Source of the DNA: PALSA-612 sp035652235
GTDB taxonomy: Bacteria > Actinomycetota > Thermoleophilia > Gaiellales > Gaiellaceae
NCBI GenBank assembly: GCA_035652235.1
Contig: DASREE010000014.1
Span: forward strand, 62,001-126,000
Length of the DNA stretch: 64,000 nucleotides
Direction of reading: 5' to 3'
In this document: positions 50,733 to 58,900 of the stretch, piece after piece
Position numbering within the stretch: the stretch's first letter is position 1
Layout: every line of letters starts with the position of its first letter
The notes under the pieces: model-generated
Database searches by the model: none
Told to the model about the DNA's origin: nothing
Seen by the model: the letters and a program-made list of their open reading frames with translations, nothing else
Program-made: the position numbers and the translations under genes

Positions 50733-51632
50733 GTGAGCATGCTCGAGCGGACGGCGGTCGCGCAGCGCGCCGAGACGATCGAAGCCGACGACGAGCTGCC
50801 GGCGATCTCCGACCGGGTCACCGTCATCCGGCCGGCGTCCGGCCTGCTGCGCATCGACCTGCGCGAGCTGTGGCAGTACCGGGAGCTGGCGGCGACGTTC
50901 GCGTGGCGCGATCTCAAGGTGCGCTACAAGCAGTCGCTGATCGGCGCCGCCTGGGCGATCCTCCAGCCGGTGATGACGATGGTCGTCTTCACCTTCGTCT
51001 TCGGCACGTTCGCGCACGTGCCCTCGCAGGGGCTCCCGTACCCCGTCTTCTCCTACTCGGGGCTCCTGCCCTGGGTGTACTTCGCCGCCGCCCTCGGCGC
51101 GGCCAGCAGCAGCCTGCAGATGAACTCGTCGCTCGTGACGAAGATCTACTTCCCGCGCGTGCTGCTCCCGCTCGCGGCGGTGACGGTGCCCGCCGTCGAC
51201 TTCCTGCTCGCCTGCACCGTCCTCGGCGGCTTCATCGGCTACTACCACCTGTCGGTGGGGGTGCACGCGCTGCTCGCGCCGGTGTTCATGATCCTCGCCG
51301 CGGCGAGCGCCCTCGGTGTCGGCCTCGTCTTCGCCGTGATCAACGTCCGCTACCGGGACGTGCCGTACGCGATCCCGTTCGTCATCCAGATCTGGATGTT
51401 CCTCTCGCCCGTCATCTACCCGACGAACGCGCTGCACCACGCGTGGGAGCGGCTGATCCTCTCGCTCAACCCGATGAACGGCGTCATCACGGGCTTCCGC
51501 TGGTCGCTGCTCGGGACGACGCCCCCCTCCACGCTGCAGGTGCTGCTCAGCGTCGCGGCCGCCGCCGTCTTCCTCCTCGTTGGCCTGGCCGTCTTCCGCC
51601 GGGCCGAGCCGCGCTTCGCGGACACGATCTAG
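50733..51632 (+). CDS. wzm: ABC-2 polysaccharide export permease (Wzm-like)
   Basis: A 299-residue permease. The N-terminal cytoplasmic part ends in LWQYRELAATFAWRDLKVRYKQS, the amphipathic entry helix typical of Wzm/TagG, followed by six helices including AAWAILQPVMTMVVFTFVF. It exports finished lipid-linked glycan together with the ATPase that follows after an 8-nt gap. GTG 50733 is preferred over ATG 50739 because of the upstream -10 spacing. It gives the locus a second export route beside the Wzx-type flippase. Confidence 0.9.
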   Translation: MSMLERTAVAQRAETIEADDELPAISDRVTVIRPASGLLRIDLRELWQYRELAATFAWRDLKVRYKQSLIGAAWAILQPVMTMVVFTFVFGTFAHVPSQGLPYPVFSYSGLLPWVYFAAALGAASSSLQMNSSLVTKIYFPRVLLPLAAVTVPAVDFLLACTVLGGFIGYYHLSVGVHALLAPVFMILAAASALGVGLVFAVINVRYRDVPYAIPFVIQIWMFLSPVIYPTNALHHAWERLILSLNPMNGVITGFRWSLLGTTPPSTLQVLLSVAAAAVFLLVGLAVFRRAEPRFADTI

Positions 51633-51640
51633 CTCGCCGC

Positions 51641-52915
51641 ATGCCCGCGCCTGTCATCGAGGTCGAGGATCTCGCCAAGCAGTACCGGCTCGGCCAGCTG
51701 CAGGCGGGCTACGACACGCTGCGGGACACGATCGCCCACGGCGCGAGCCGCCTGCTCAAGCGGGAGCGCCGGCCGCAGCCGGAGCGGATCTGGGCGCTCG
51801 ACGGCGTCTCCTTCAGCGTCGAGCAGGGGGAGGTGCTGGGCATCATCGGGCCGAACGGGGCCGGCAAGTCGACGCTGCTCAAGATCCTCACCCGGATCAC
51901 CGCCCCGACCCGCGGCAGCGCCGTCATCCGTGGACGGGTCGGCAGCCTGCTCGAGGTCGGCACCGGCTTCCACGGCGAGCTCACCGGGCGCGAGAACATC
52001 TACCTGAACGGCGCCATCCTGGGCATGACCCGGCGCGAGATCACGCGCAAACTGCCGGACATCGTCGACTTCTCCGGTGTGGAGCGGTTCATCGACACGC
52101 CGGTCAAGCGCTACTCGAGCGGCATGTACGTGCGCCTCGCCTTCTCGGTCGCCGCGCACCTCGAGCCGGAGATCCTGCTCGTCGACGAGGTGCTGGCGGT
52201 CGGCGACGCGGAGTTCCAGCGGCGCTGCCTCGGCCGCATGGAGGAGCTCTCGGGCCACGGCCGGACCGTGCTGTTCGTCTCCCACCAGATGCAGGTGCTC
52301 GCCCGTCTGTGCGATCGCGCCATCCTGCTGCGCGAGGGCCGCGTCGTGCAGGACGGCCCGAGCGAGCAGGTCGTCGCCCGCTACCTGCAGGCCGAGGGAG
52401 GGACGGGCTCGCGCCGCGTGTGGCCGGATCTCCAGACGGCTCCCGGCGGCAAGCGGGTGCGCATCCGCGAGGTCCGCGTCGTCGACGAGAGCGGCCGGCT
52501 CGTGGACAGCGTCGACGTGCGGCAGCCGGTCGGGATCGAGATCAGCTTCACCGTGCTCCGCGACGACGTGCCGGTCTTCCCGCGTATCAAGGTCGTCGAC
52601 CGCGAGGGCAACAACGCCTTCACGACCGTCGATGCGAGCCCGGTCTGGAGCGAGCCTCCCGCGCTCGGCGACCACGTCGCCACCGCCTGGATCCCGGGCA
52701 ACCTGCTGAACGAGGGGTTGTACACGGTCGAGCCCGGTATCGCCAGCCTCGGCGCGCTCGGCTCGAGCAAGCTCGTGCACCAGGCGCGCGTCCCCGACGG
52801 CGTCGCCTTCCACGTGCACGACCCGGGCGAGGGCGACACCGCGAAGGGGCGCTACGCAGGCCAGTTCCGGGGGAGCGTGCGGCCGCTGCTCGAATGGACG
52901 AGCGAGCGCCGCTGA
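51641..52915 (+). CDS. wzt: ABC polysaccharide export ATPase with C-terminal cargo domain (Wzt-like)
   Basis: A 424-residue ATPase. It has Walker A GPNGAGKST (70-78), the LLEVGTGFHGELTGRENIYLNG block typical of Wzt/TagH, signature RYSSGMYVRLAF and Walker B ILLVDEVLAVGD. From about residue 260 there is a beta-rich Wzt_C domain (VRIREVRVVDESGRLVDSVDVRQP), which in other bacteria recognises the capped end of the glycan. The methyltransferases and sulfotransferases nearby are candidates for making that cap. It overlaps the sulfotransferase gene by 22 nt. Confidence 0.92.
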   Translation: MPAPVIEVEDLAKQYRLGQLQAGYDTLRDTIAHGASRLLKRERRPQPERIWALDGVSFSVEQGEVLGIIGPNGAGKSTLLKILTRITAPTRGSAVIRGRVGSLLEVGTGFHGELTGRENIYLNGAILGMTRREITRKLPDIVDFSGVERFIDTPVKRYSSGMYVRLAFSVAAHLEPEILLVDEVLAVGDAEFQRRCLGRMEELSGHGRTVLFVSHQMQVLARLCDRAILLREGRVVQDGPSEQVVARYLQAEGGTGSRRVWPDLQTAPGGKRVRIREVRVVDESGRLVDSVDVRQPVGIEISFTVLRDDVPVFPRIKVVDREGNNAFTTVDASPVWSEPPALGDHVATAWIPGNLLNEGLYTVEPGIASLGALGSSKLVHQARVPDGVAFHVHDPGEGDTAKGRYAGQFRGSVRPLLEWTSERR

Positions 52916-53862
52916 GCCGGCCGGCGCCGCCGGTGCTCCTGCACGTCGGCTACCACAAGACGGGGAGCCGCTGGCTGCGCTCGCTCTTCTTCGGGAACGC
53001 CGCCACCGGCTTCGGCTGGGTCGGCAAGGCCGGCGCCGACCACCCGGTCAGGCAGCTCGTCGGCGCGCGCCCGCTCGAGTTCGACCCCGACGAGAGCCGG
53101 GCGCGCTTCGAGCCGCTGCTCCGCCGCATCGTGGAGGCGGGCCTGTCGCCCGTCGTCTCCTTCGAGCGCTTCTCCGGCAACCCGTTCTCGGGCGGCTACG
53201 ACAGCAAGGAGATCGCCGACCGACTTGCGCAGGTCTTTCCGGACGCCCGCGTGCTCGCCGTCGTGCGCGAGCAACGGAGCATGATCGTCTCCACGTACAA
53301 GCAGTACGTACGCGAGGGCGGCGCGCTGCCGGTGCGCATGTTCATGCGCCCACCGAGCTCGCGCAGCATGCGCGTGCCCTGGTTCGACTTCCGCCATTTC
53401 GAGTACCACCGCCTGCTCGAGTACTACCGGCGGCTGTTCGGCGAGGAGTCCGTGCTCGCGCTGCCGTACGAGCAGTTCGCCGCCGATCCACGCTCGTTCG
53501 TCCAGCGCATCGCCGCCTTCGCCGGGCGCCCGCTCGGCGAGCAGGCGCTCGCCTCGCTCGCCTTCGGCTCGCGGACGAACCCGGGGCCGCCGGCGACGGC
53601 CGTCGAGGCGCGTCGCTGGCTGAACCTGATCGGAGTGCGCTCCGACCTGAACCCGGCGCCGCCGCTTGCCTCGCCGCTCTTCTGGCGGCTCGGCAAGCGG
53701 ATCGACAGGGCCGCGCTCGCGCCGCCCCAGGCCGTGGCGCGCGAGGAGGCGAAGCTCCGCCGTACCGTCGAGGAGGCCGTGGGCGACCGCTACGTGGACA
53801 GCAACCGGCGCACCGCCGAGCTGATCGGCATCGACCTCGCCTCGTACGGATGGACGACCTGA
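52894..53862 (+). CDS. Sulfotransferase-family protein
   Basis: A 322-residue enzyme of the PAPS-dependent family. The 5'-phosphosulfate loop is LLHVGYHKTGSRWLRSLFF (15-33), and the 3'-phosphate region is RVLAVVREQRSMIVSTYKQYV with an Arg and a Ser at the usual positions. Length and the ALPYEQFAADPRSFVQRIAAFAG tail fit carbohydrate sulfotransferases. The gene starts inside the wzt gene (22-nt overlap), so sulfation is tied to export; it may add the cap read by Wzt_C. It overlaps the GtrA-like gene by 13 nt if that gene starts at 53850. Confidence 0.83.
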   Translation: MDERAPLSRPAPPVLLHVGYHKTGSRWLRSLFFGNAATGFGWVGKAGADHPVRQLVGARPLEFDPDESRARFEPLLRRIVEAGLSPVVSFERFSGNPFSGGYDSKEIADRLAQVFPDARVLAVVREQRSMIVSTYKQYVREGGALPVRMFMRPPSSRSMRVPWFDFRHFEYHRLLEYYRRLFGEESVLALPYEQFAADPRSFVQRIAAFAGRPLGEQALASLAFGSRTNPGPPATAVEARRWLNLIGVRSDLNPAPPLASPLFWRLGKRIDRAALAPPQAVAREEAKLRRTVEEAVGDRYVDSNRRTAELIGIDLASYGWTT

Positions 53863-54407
53863 GCCGACGCGGCGGCAGCCGTGCGGGGCCGGTGCCGGCG
53901 CATGCCTGCGCCGCTCGCCTGCGGCGCCGTCCCTTCGTCTCGCATGGCGAGGGCGTGCCCGCCGGGCGCCCGCGCCGGGAGCGGCAGGCCCCGGCTGTGC
54001 TGGGGCGGCTCGACCAGACGCTCCTGCGGTGCGAGCTGCTCCGCCAGTTCGTCCGCTACGTCCTCGTCGGCGCCGGGAACACGGCGCTGAGCTTCCTCGT
54101 CTACCGCCTGCTGCTCGTCGCCGGCACACCCTACGTCGTGGCCGCGCCGGTCGCGTTCGTCGCCGGCGCGGTCAACGGCTACTGGATCAACCGGCGCTGG
54201 ACGTATGCGGCGTCCGACTCGGCGCGCTCGCGGATCCTCTACCTGCTGTTCGCGGCCGCAGGCGCCGGCGTGACGAGCGCCCTCGTCCTGGCCGTCGTCC
54301 GCGCGGCCGCCGTCGGCCGGGGCGAGGCGTACCTGGTCGCCGTCCCGCCGGTGACGGTCGCGACGTTCCTCGCCAACCGCCTGTGGACGTTTCCCGAGCG
54401 GCGCTGA
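53850..54407 (+). CDS. GtrA-like membrane protein
   Basis: A four-helix GtrA/DPMS-type protein that helps bring polyprenyl-phosphate sugars across the membrane. Helices run from about residue 68 (FVRYVLVGAGNTALSFLVYRLL), with INRRWTYAASDS between helices 2 and 3 and FLANRLWTFPERR at the end, the family hallmark. ATG 53850 gives 185 residues, but the first 50 are Arg/Gly/Pro-rich; GTG 53997 would give 136 residues, closer to the family's usual length. The GtrB-like gene at 19778 is the likely partner. Confidence 0.82.
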   Translation: MDDLSRRGGSRAGPVPAHACAARLRRRPFVSHGEGVPAGRPRRERQAPAVLGRLDQTLLRCELLRQFVRYVLVGAGNTALSFLVYRLLLVAGTPYVVAAPVAFVAGAVNGYWINRRWTYAASDSARSRILYLLFAAAGAGVTSALVLAVVRAAAVGRGEAYLVAVPPVTVATFLANRLWTFPERR

Positions 54408-54432
54408 TCTGGCGGCGCGGGCGCTCGGGCGC

Positions 54433-54438
54433 TACCCT
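54433..54438 (+). promoter_or_regulatory. -10 box TACCCT and ribosome site for 54500
   Basis: TACCCT at 54433-54438 and GGGAGG at 54488-54493, 6 nt before the ATG, give the secreted repeat protein a conventional leader of roughly 55-60 nt, unlike its neighbours. Confidence 0.35.
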
Positions 54439-54499
54439 CGTTCACTCGTTTGCTCGATTTCCAGGCGGATTCGCCGATCGCACCACCGGGAGGTTCGAC

Positions 54500-55639
54500 A
54501 TGAGGGCTGTGCCCACGCGCGTCCGCTCGAGGCGGGCGCTCCGCTGCGCGCTGCCGCTCGCCGTCGTCTGCGCGCTCCTCGGCCTGCTCCTGCCCGGCCT
54601 GGGGGCGGCCGGGACGTCGAGCGCGGGGGAGCCGACGATCTCGGGCGGGACCTCCGTCGGGGACACGCTGACCGGCTCCCCGGGCTCCTGGGACGGCGCG
54701 GCGAGCTTCAAGTACAACTGGCGGCGCTGCCCGCCGGACGGCGGCCAGGGGGCGGGGAACTGCGAGGGCATCGTCGACGGCCCATCGAACACGTACGTCC
54801 TCCAGGGGCAGGACGTCGGCTTCACGATCCGTCTCCAGGTGAAGGCCTTCGACGGGAGCGGGCAGAAGATCGGCGTCAAGACGTCGAACGCGACCGCGCC
54901 CATCAGCGGCCAGGGCGTCGGGCCGACGAGCACCGGCCTTCCGACCGTGTCGGGAACCGCCGCCGTCGGCCAGACGCTGACCACGGACGACGGCTCCTGG
55001 CAGAGCAGGTTCCTCGTCACCTGGGCGGAGGCCTGGCTGCGCTGCGACGCGAGCGGCGGAAGCTGCAGCCCGACCGGAGCGAGCGGGCCGCAGTACGTCG
55101 TCCAGGCCGACGACCGCGGCTCCACCCTGCGCTCGCAGGTGACCGCGACGAACCCGGCCGGCTCGACGGTCGTCGTGTCGAGCCCGACGGCCGTCGTCCC
55201 GGGCGCCGCCGGTCAGCCCGTGGCCGCGCCGCCGCCCGTCACGGCCGACGGCTGCCCGCCGGGCGGCGGGCCCGTCCCGGTGTCGGCGGTGAGCTCGCCG
55301 GCGCGGCTTGTCATCGACCGGCAGGTGGCGCAGCCGATCCAGGTCGGCTCGCGGCAGGACGTGGTCGTCCGCTACCACGTCTCGGACACGTGCGGCCAGT
55401 CGGTGGAGGGCGCGCTCGTCTACGCTGCCGCCGTCCCGTTCGGGCAGCTGTCGACGCCGCCCGAGACGGCGACCGGCCGCGGCGGGTTCGTCACCCTGAC
55501 GTTCCGTCCGCTGGCGGGCTTCCCGCTCGGGCCGCGCCAGCGGAGCGTCGCCGTCTTCGTGCGTGCCCGCCGGCAGGGCGAGGACCTGCTCGCGGGCATC
55601 TCGGGGCGGCGGCTGTTCGCGATCCGGATCAGGCGGTGA
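54500..55639 (+). CDS. Secreted protein with two Ig-like repeats
   Basis: A 379-residue exported protein with a signal peptide (about 1-37). Two related repeats of about 90 residues follow: PTISGGTSVGDTLTGSPGSW (from about 48) and PTVSGTAAVGQTLTTDDGSW (from about 148), each continuing with an Arg-Cys pair and a 'DVGFTIRLQVKA' or 'DRGSTLRSQVTA' strand. A third, different beta-domain with two Cys occupies about 255-379. These repeats are common in Solirubrobacterales surface proteins (family knowledge). It is probably a cell-surface or adhesion component. Confidence 0.8.
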   Translation: MRAVPTRVRSRRALRCALPLAVVCALLGLLLPGLGAAGTSSAGEPTISGGTSVGDTLTGSPGSWDGAASFKYNWRRCPPDGGQGAGNCEGIVDGPSNTYVLQGQDVGFTIRLQVKAFDGSGQKIGVKTSNATAPISGQGVGPTSTGLPTVSGTAAVGQTLTTDDGSWQSRFLVTWAEAWLRCDASGGSCSPTGASGPQYVVQADDRGSTLRSQVTATNPAGSTVVVSSPTAVVPGAAGQPVAAPPPVTADGCPPGGGPVPVSAVSSPARLVIDRQVAQPIQVGSRQDVVVRYHVSDTCGQSVEGALVYAAAVPFGQLSTPPETATGRGGFVTLTFRPLAGFPLGPRQRSVAVFVRARRQGEDLLAGISGRRLFAIRIRR

Positions 55640-55658
55640 AGGTGCCGCCGCCAGGCGC

Positions 55659-56459
55659 GTGCGCGTAGTCGGCATCGTCCTCTTGCACAACGAGGACGTG
55701 TTCGCCGAGCGCGTGATCCGCAACGTGAGCGCGTTCTGCGACCGGATCCACGTCGCCGACCACGCGTCCTGCGACCGCACGTGGGAGATCGTCTCGGCGC
55801 TCGCCTCCGAGCTCGACCACGTCGAGGCGGTGCGCATCTCGCATGCGGCTCGCTCGCACGACCTCGTGCAGCCGTACGTCGGGACGGACACGTGGGTGCT
55901 GAGCCCCGACGGCGACGAGATCTTCGACCCGGAAGGGCTGCGCCGCCTGCGCGCCGAGCTGGAGCAGGGGCGCTACCGGGAGTGCTTCCGCCTCTTCCCG
56001 GGCATGCTGCACTGCGTCGAGCTCGACCCCGTGGCCATGACCGCGACCGGTCACCTGGCACCGCCGGCGCGCTCGGGGCCGAAGCTGTTCAACTTCGCGG
56101 CCATCGACGCCTGGGAGCGGGTGTACCGGGAGCGCCTGCACGAGGGCGAGGTGTCGTTTCGGGAGGGCTGGCAGTGGGAGTCGGTTGCGAGCCTGGGCGA
56201 CGCGTACGCCTGGGAGGACAACCCCTTCCGCTGCCTGCACGCCTGCTTCCTGCGGCGCTCGAGCCGCGACGGCGCGGCGACCGTGCGGCTGAACATCGCC
56301 GAGGGGAACACGTACCGGCGCGACCTGCGCGGCCGGGTCGAGCGGCTCCTCCTGCGCCGTCGCGCCGAGCCGGGGCGATCGTGGAAGCTCGACAAGTACC
56401 GGCAGGGCCCGCTCGTCACGAAGGACGCCTCGCCCTTCCTCGCGCCGGCATGCGCCTGA
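55659..56459 (+). CDS. GT2-like glycosyltransferase (Glyco_tranf_2_4 type)
   Basis: A 266-residue protein: VVGIVLLHNEDVFAERVIRNVSAFCDRIHVADHASCD, then TWVLSPDGDEIFDPEGL, which holds the DGDE metal motif of this GT2 subgroup. The C-terminal region has WQWESVASLGDAYAWEDNPFRCLHACFLRR. GTG 55659 is chosen because it sits directly before the first strand. It lies 19 nt after the repeat protein and overlaps the next transferase by 10 nt. The sugar is unknown. Confidence 0.8.
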   Translation: MRVVGIVLLHNEDVFAERVIRNVSAFCDRIHVADHASCDRTWEIVSALASELDHVEAVRISHAARSHDLVQPYVGTDTWVLSPDGDEIFDPEGLRRLRAELEQGRYRECFRLFPGMLHCVELDPVAMTATGHLAPPARSGPKLFNFAAIDAWERVYRERLHEGEVSFREGWQWESVASLGDAYAWEDNPFRCLHACFLRRSSRDGAATVRLNIAEGNTYRRDLRGRVERLLLRRRAEPGRSWKLDKYRQGPLVTKDASPFLAPACA

Positions 56460-57265
56460 GCGTCGTCGTCGCCACGTACGAGTGGCCGGAGGCACTCGCC
56501 GCCGTGCTCCGAGCACTCGCCGACCAGTCGGACGCCGACTTCGACGTCGTCGTCGCCGACGACGGCTCCGGGCCGGCGACGGCCTCGCTCGTGGACGCCT
56601 GGCGCAGCGTCTTCGGCGACCGGCTCGTCCACGTGCGGCAGGCGGACGAGGGCTACCGGCTTGCCCGCGTGCGCAACCTCGGCGCGCGGGCGGCGCGCGG
56701 CGCCTTCCTCGTCTTCCTCGACGGCGACGTCGTTCCCCGCCGCGGCTTCGTGGCCGCGCTTCGCCGGAGCGTCGTGCCCGGCTGGTTCGTGGCCGGCAAG
56801 CGCGTCCAGCTCGGCCGCGAGCTGTCCGCCCGCGTGCTCGCCGGCGGGCTGCCCGTACACCGCTGGTCGCCTCCCCGTCTCGCCCTCGCCGGGCGCGGGC
56901 GCGTGCGTCCCCTCGCCGCCCTCACGCCGCTCGACCGGCGGCGGCCCGGACGCCGGGGCCTGCCCGAATTCGTGCCGCACGCGGACGGCTACGGCTTCCT
57001 GCTCGGCGTCGCGCGGGACGACTTCGTGCGCGTGAACGGGTACGACGCGCGCTACGAGGGGTGGGGCGCCGAGGACGTCGACATGGCGCTCAGGCTGCGG
57101 CGGCTCGGCCTGCGCTGCGGCTGGCCGGGCCCGGCCGGCACCGTGCTGCACCTGTGGCACGAGACGCGCAAGGCCGGCCGCCGCCCGAACGACGCCCTGC
57201 TCGCCGAGACGCGCGAGTCGGGCCGGGTGGCGGCGCTCGACGGGCTGCGCGAGCTCGGCGTCTGA
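56450..57265 (+). CDS. GT2 glycosyltransferase with galactosyltransferase-type C-terminus
   Basis: A 271-residue GT-A enzyme. It has LSVVVATYEWPEALAAVL, VVADDGSGPAT, RLARVRNLGARAARGAFLVFLDGDVVP with the DxD in FLDGDV, and the acceptor-side block GYDARYEGWGAEDVDMALRLRRLG, the hallmark of Glyco_transf_7C. Most likely a hexosyl or N-acetylhexosaminyl transferase. The stop codon and that of the opposite GrpB-like gene fall in one TGACGTCA palindrome (57263-57270). Confidence 0.87.
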   Translation: MRLSVVVATYEWPEALAAVLRALADQSDADFDVVVADDGSGPATASLVDAWRSVFGDRLVHVRQADEGYRLARVRNLGARAARGAFLVFLDGDVVPRRGFVAALRRSVVPGWFVAGKRVQLGRELSARVLAGGLPVHRWSPPRLALAGRGRVRPLAALTPLDRRRPGRRGLPEFVPHADGYGFLLGVARDDFVRVNGYDARYEGWGAEDVDMALRLRRLGLRCGWPGPAGTVLHLWHETRKAGRRPNDALLAETRESGRVAALDGLRELGV

Positions 57266-57267
57266 CG

Positions 57268-57855
57268 TCAGCCGTCGGTGGCCTCGTCCGCCCGGGCCAG
57301 GATGTCGGCGACGACGCCGCTCTTCGCGTCCGCGTACTGCTGCACGTACCTCCACTCGCGCGCCGCGAGCTCGCGCTTCGCCTGCGCGTAGCGCTCCCGG
57401 TCGGCTGCGTCTGCCCGCAGCCGGTCGCGGAAGCGGAGCATCCGCTCGACCTCGTCGCAGCCGGCCGAGAAGACGTGCACGTTCACGTTCGTGTCCGGGC
57501 CCTTGACGAGGCGGTGCTCGAGCCACTCCGGCTCGCGGATGCGGAGCGCGTAGCCTGCCGCCTCGAGATCGGGCACGTACGCCGCCTCGTCCGCGGAGTC
57601 GGGCACCTCGAGCGCGACGTCGACGATCGGCTTCGCCCGCAGGCCCGGAACCGCTGTCGAGCCGACGTGCTCGACCCGCACCGCCCGCTCGCCGAGGAGT
57701 GAGCGGAGCCGGCGCTCCTCGCGGGCGTAGAGAGCCGGCCAGGCGGGGTCGTACTCGGCGAGCTCGATGCGCCCCGCGAGCGGCTGCGGGCCGCCGATCG
57801 TGACGCGGGCGAGCTCCCGGTCGTAGGCGGCGACGTCCTCCGGGTCGCGGTCCAC
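57268..57855 (-). CDS. GrpB-family (UPF0157) nucleotidyltransferase-fold protein
   Basis: A 195-residue protein of the GrpB/UPF0157 family: IELAEYDPAWPALYAREERRLRSLL, RVEHVGSTAVPGLRAKPIVDVALEV with the Gly-Ser and Asp residues of the nucleotidyltransferase fold, and EWLEHRLVKGP with the NVHVF strand. Its function is unsettled; family members are often fused to or found near kinases. GTG 57855 is the start. It sits 10 nt downstream of the GT4 on the same strand, so they may share a transcript. No link to the glycan path is visible. Confidence 0.85.
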   Translation of the reverse strand: MDRDPEDVAAYDRELARVTIGGPQPLAGRIELAEYDPAWPALYAREERRLRSLLGERAVRVEHVGSTAVPGLRAKPIVDVALEVPDSADEAAYVPDLEAAGYALRIREPEWLEHRLVKGPDTNVNVHVFSAGCDEVERMLRFRDRLRADAADRERYAQAKRELAAREWRYVQQYADAKSGVVADILARADEATDG

Positions 57856-57865
57856 GGACGCGACG

Positions 57866-58876
57866 CTAGCGGACGAGCTCGCGCTGCAGGACGGCGCGGT
57901 AGCGCGCGCACATCTCGTCGCCGGCGGGGGCGAGCTCGAGCACGCGCGCCCGCAGCTCGCCGTAGCGGCTGCGCAGCTCGGCGATGGCCGCGGCCACGTC
58001 GTCGCGGTAGCCGATGCCGTACCTGCTCGCCAGCTCGACGATCCCGCCCCCGTCCTCGTGGTAGAGGACGGGCAGCCCGCACTGGGCGCCCTCCACGTGG
58101 TGCATGCCGCCCGGCTCGAAACGCGAGGCGGTGAGGTAGGCGTGGCAGCTGCGGAGCAGGCGGGCAAGCTCGGCGCCTGTCAGCGGCGGAAACGTGCGGG
58201 CCGCCCGCCACTCGCACGCCCGCGGCCAGCGACCGATCACCCACAGCTCGACGTCCGCGAGCTCGCCCGAGGCGATCAGGCCGTCGACCTGCCGGTAGAC
58301 GTCGAACCCCTTCAGCGGGTTGTCCGACCAGTGGTGCGTGACGAGCCGGAGCGGCTCCCCGGGCGCCGGCGAGCGGCTGCCGACCGGGTGGAAGACGGCC
58401 GGATCGGCCCCGTTCACGATCACCGTGTGCGGGCGCGAGCGGTCGAACCAGCGCTCGGCGTGGTAGTCGCGCAGCCACTCGGAGATGAAGACGGTGTGGT
58501 CGGCGACCCGGTTTGCCTCCGCGAGCAGGGCGTCGATCTCGCTCGTCCGCTTGCGCAGGTCGCACTCGTTGACCCGGTGCACGCAGCGGGCGTTCGGGTG
58601 GCGGCGCTTGTGCTCGGCGATCGCCTCGGCGCCGAAGGTGACGGTGCCCCCGACGCGTGGGTCGGCGAGGACGACGCAGTCGACCGCCGCGTCGAGGTCG
58701 AAGCGCACCTCGTACCCGCTCGCCTCCAGGTGCCGCACGATCTGCGCGAGCCACCAGTTGCCGCCGCCCCAGGGATGCTCGACCGGGCGCATGTTGAAGG
58801 CGACGCGGGCGACGGTAGCGGCCGTACCGGCGGAGGCGGCGCGGCGCGGCCGCACGAGCTGGGAGAGCCGGCTCAT
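57866..58876 (-). CDS. GT4-type glycosyltransferase
   Basis: A 336-residue GT-B enzyme: VARVAFNMRPVEHPWGGGNWWLAQIVRHLE with the Gly-rich loop, HRVNECDLRKRTSEIDALL, VFISEWLRDYH, VIVNGADPAVFHP, and a donor part with LTASRFEPGGMHHVEGAQCGLPVLYHEDGGG. The acidic residue of the donor motif is Glu in RFEPGGMHHVEG. The ATG at 58876 is only 24 nt from the divergent gene at 58901. A TAGGCT box sits 8 nt upstream of the ATG on the minus strand. Confidence 0.85.
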   Translation of the reverse strand: MSRLSQLVRPRRAASAGTAATVARVAFNMRPVEHPWGGGNWWLAQIVRHLEASGYEVRFDLDAAVDCVVLADPRVGGTVTFGAEAIAEHKRRHPNARCVHRVNECDLRKRTSEIDALLAEANRVADHTVFISEWLRDYHAERWFDRSRPHTVIVNGADPAVFHPVGSRSPAPGEPLRLVTHHWSDNPLKGFDVYRQVDGLIASGELADVELWVIGRWPRACEWRAARTFPPLTGAELARLLRSCHAYLTASRFEPGGMHHVEGAQCGLPVLYHEDGGGIVELASRYGIGYRDDVAAAIAELRSRYGELRARVLELAPAGDEMCARYRAVLQRELVR

Positions 58877-58884
58877 CTCGCGTC

Positions 58885-58890
58885 AGCCTA
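58885..58890 (-). promoter_or_regulatory. -10 box TAGGCT, minus strand
   Basis: On the minus strand TAGGCT ends 8 nt before the ATG at 58876. Its first two bases (58889-58890) are also part of the plus-strand TAGAAT box, so the two divergent promoters overlap. Confidence 0.5.
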
Positions 58891-58894
58891 GAAT
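58889..58894 (+). promoter_or_regulatory. -10 box TAGAAT, plus strand
   Basis: TAGAAT, close to the -10 consensus, ends 6 nt before the GTG at 58901. It overlaps the minus-strand box of the divergent GT4 by two bases. Confidence 0.55.
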
Positions 58895-58900
58895 CCCTGC

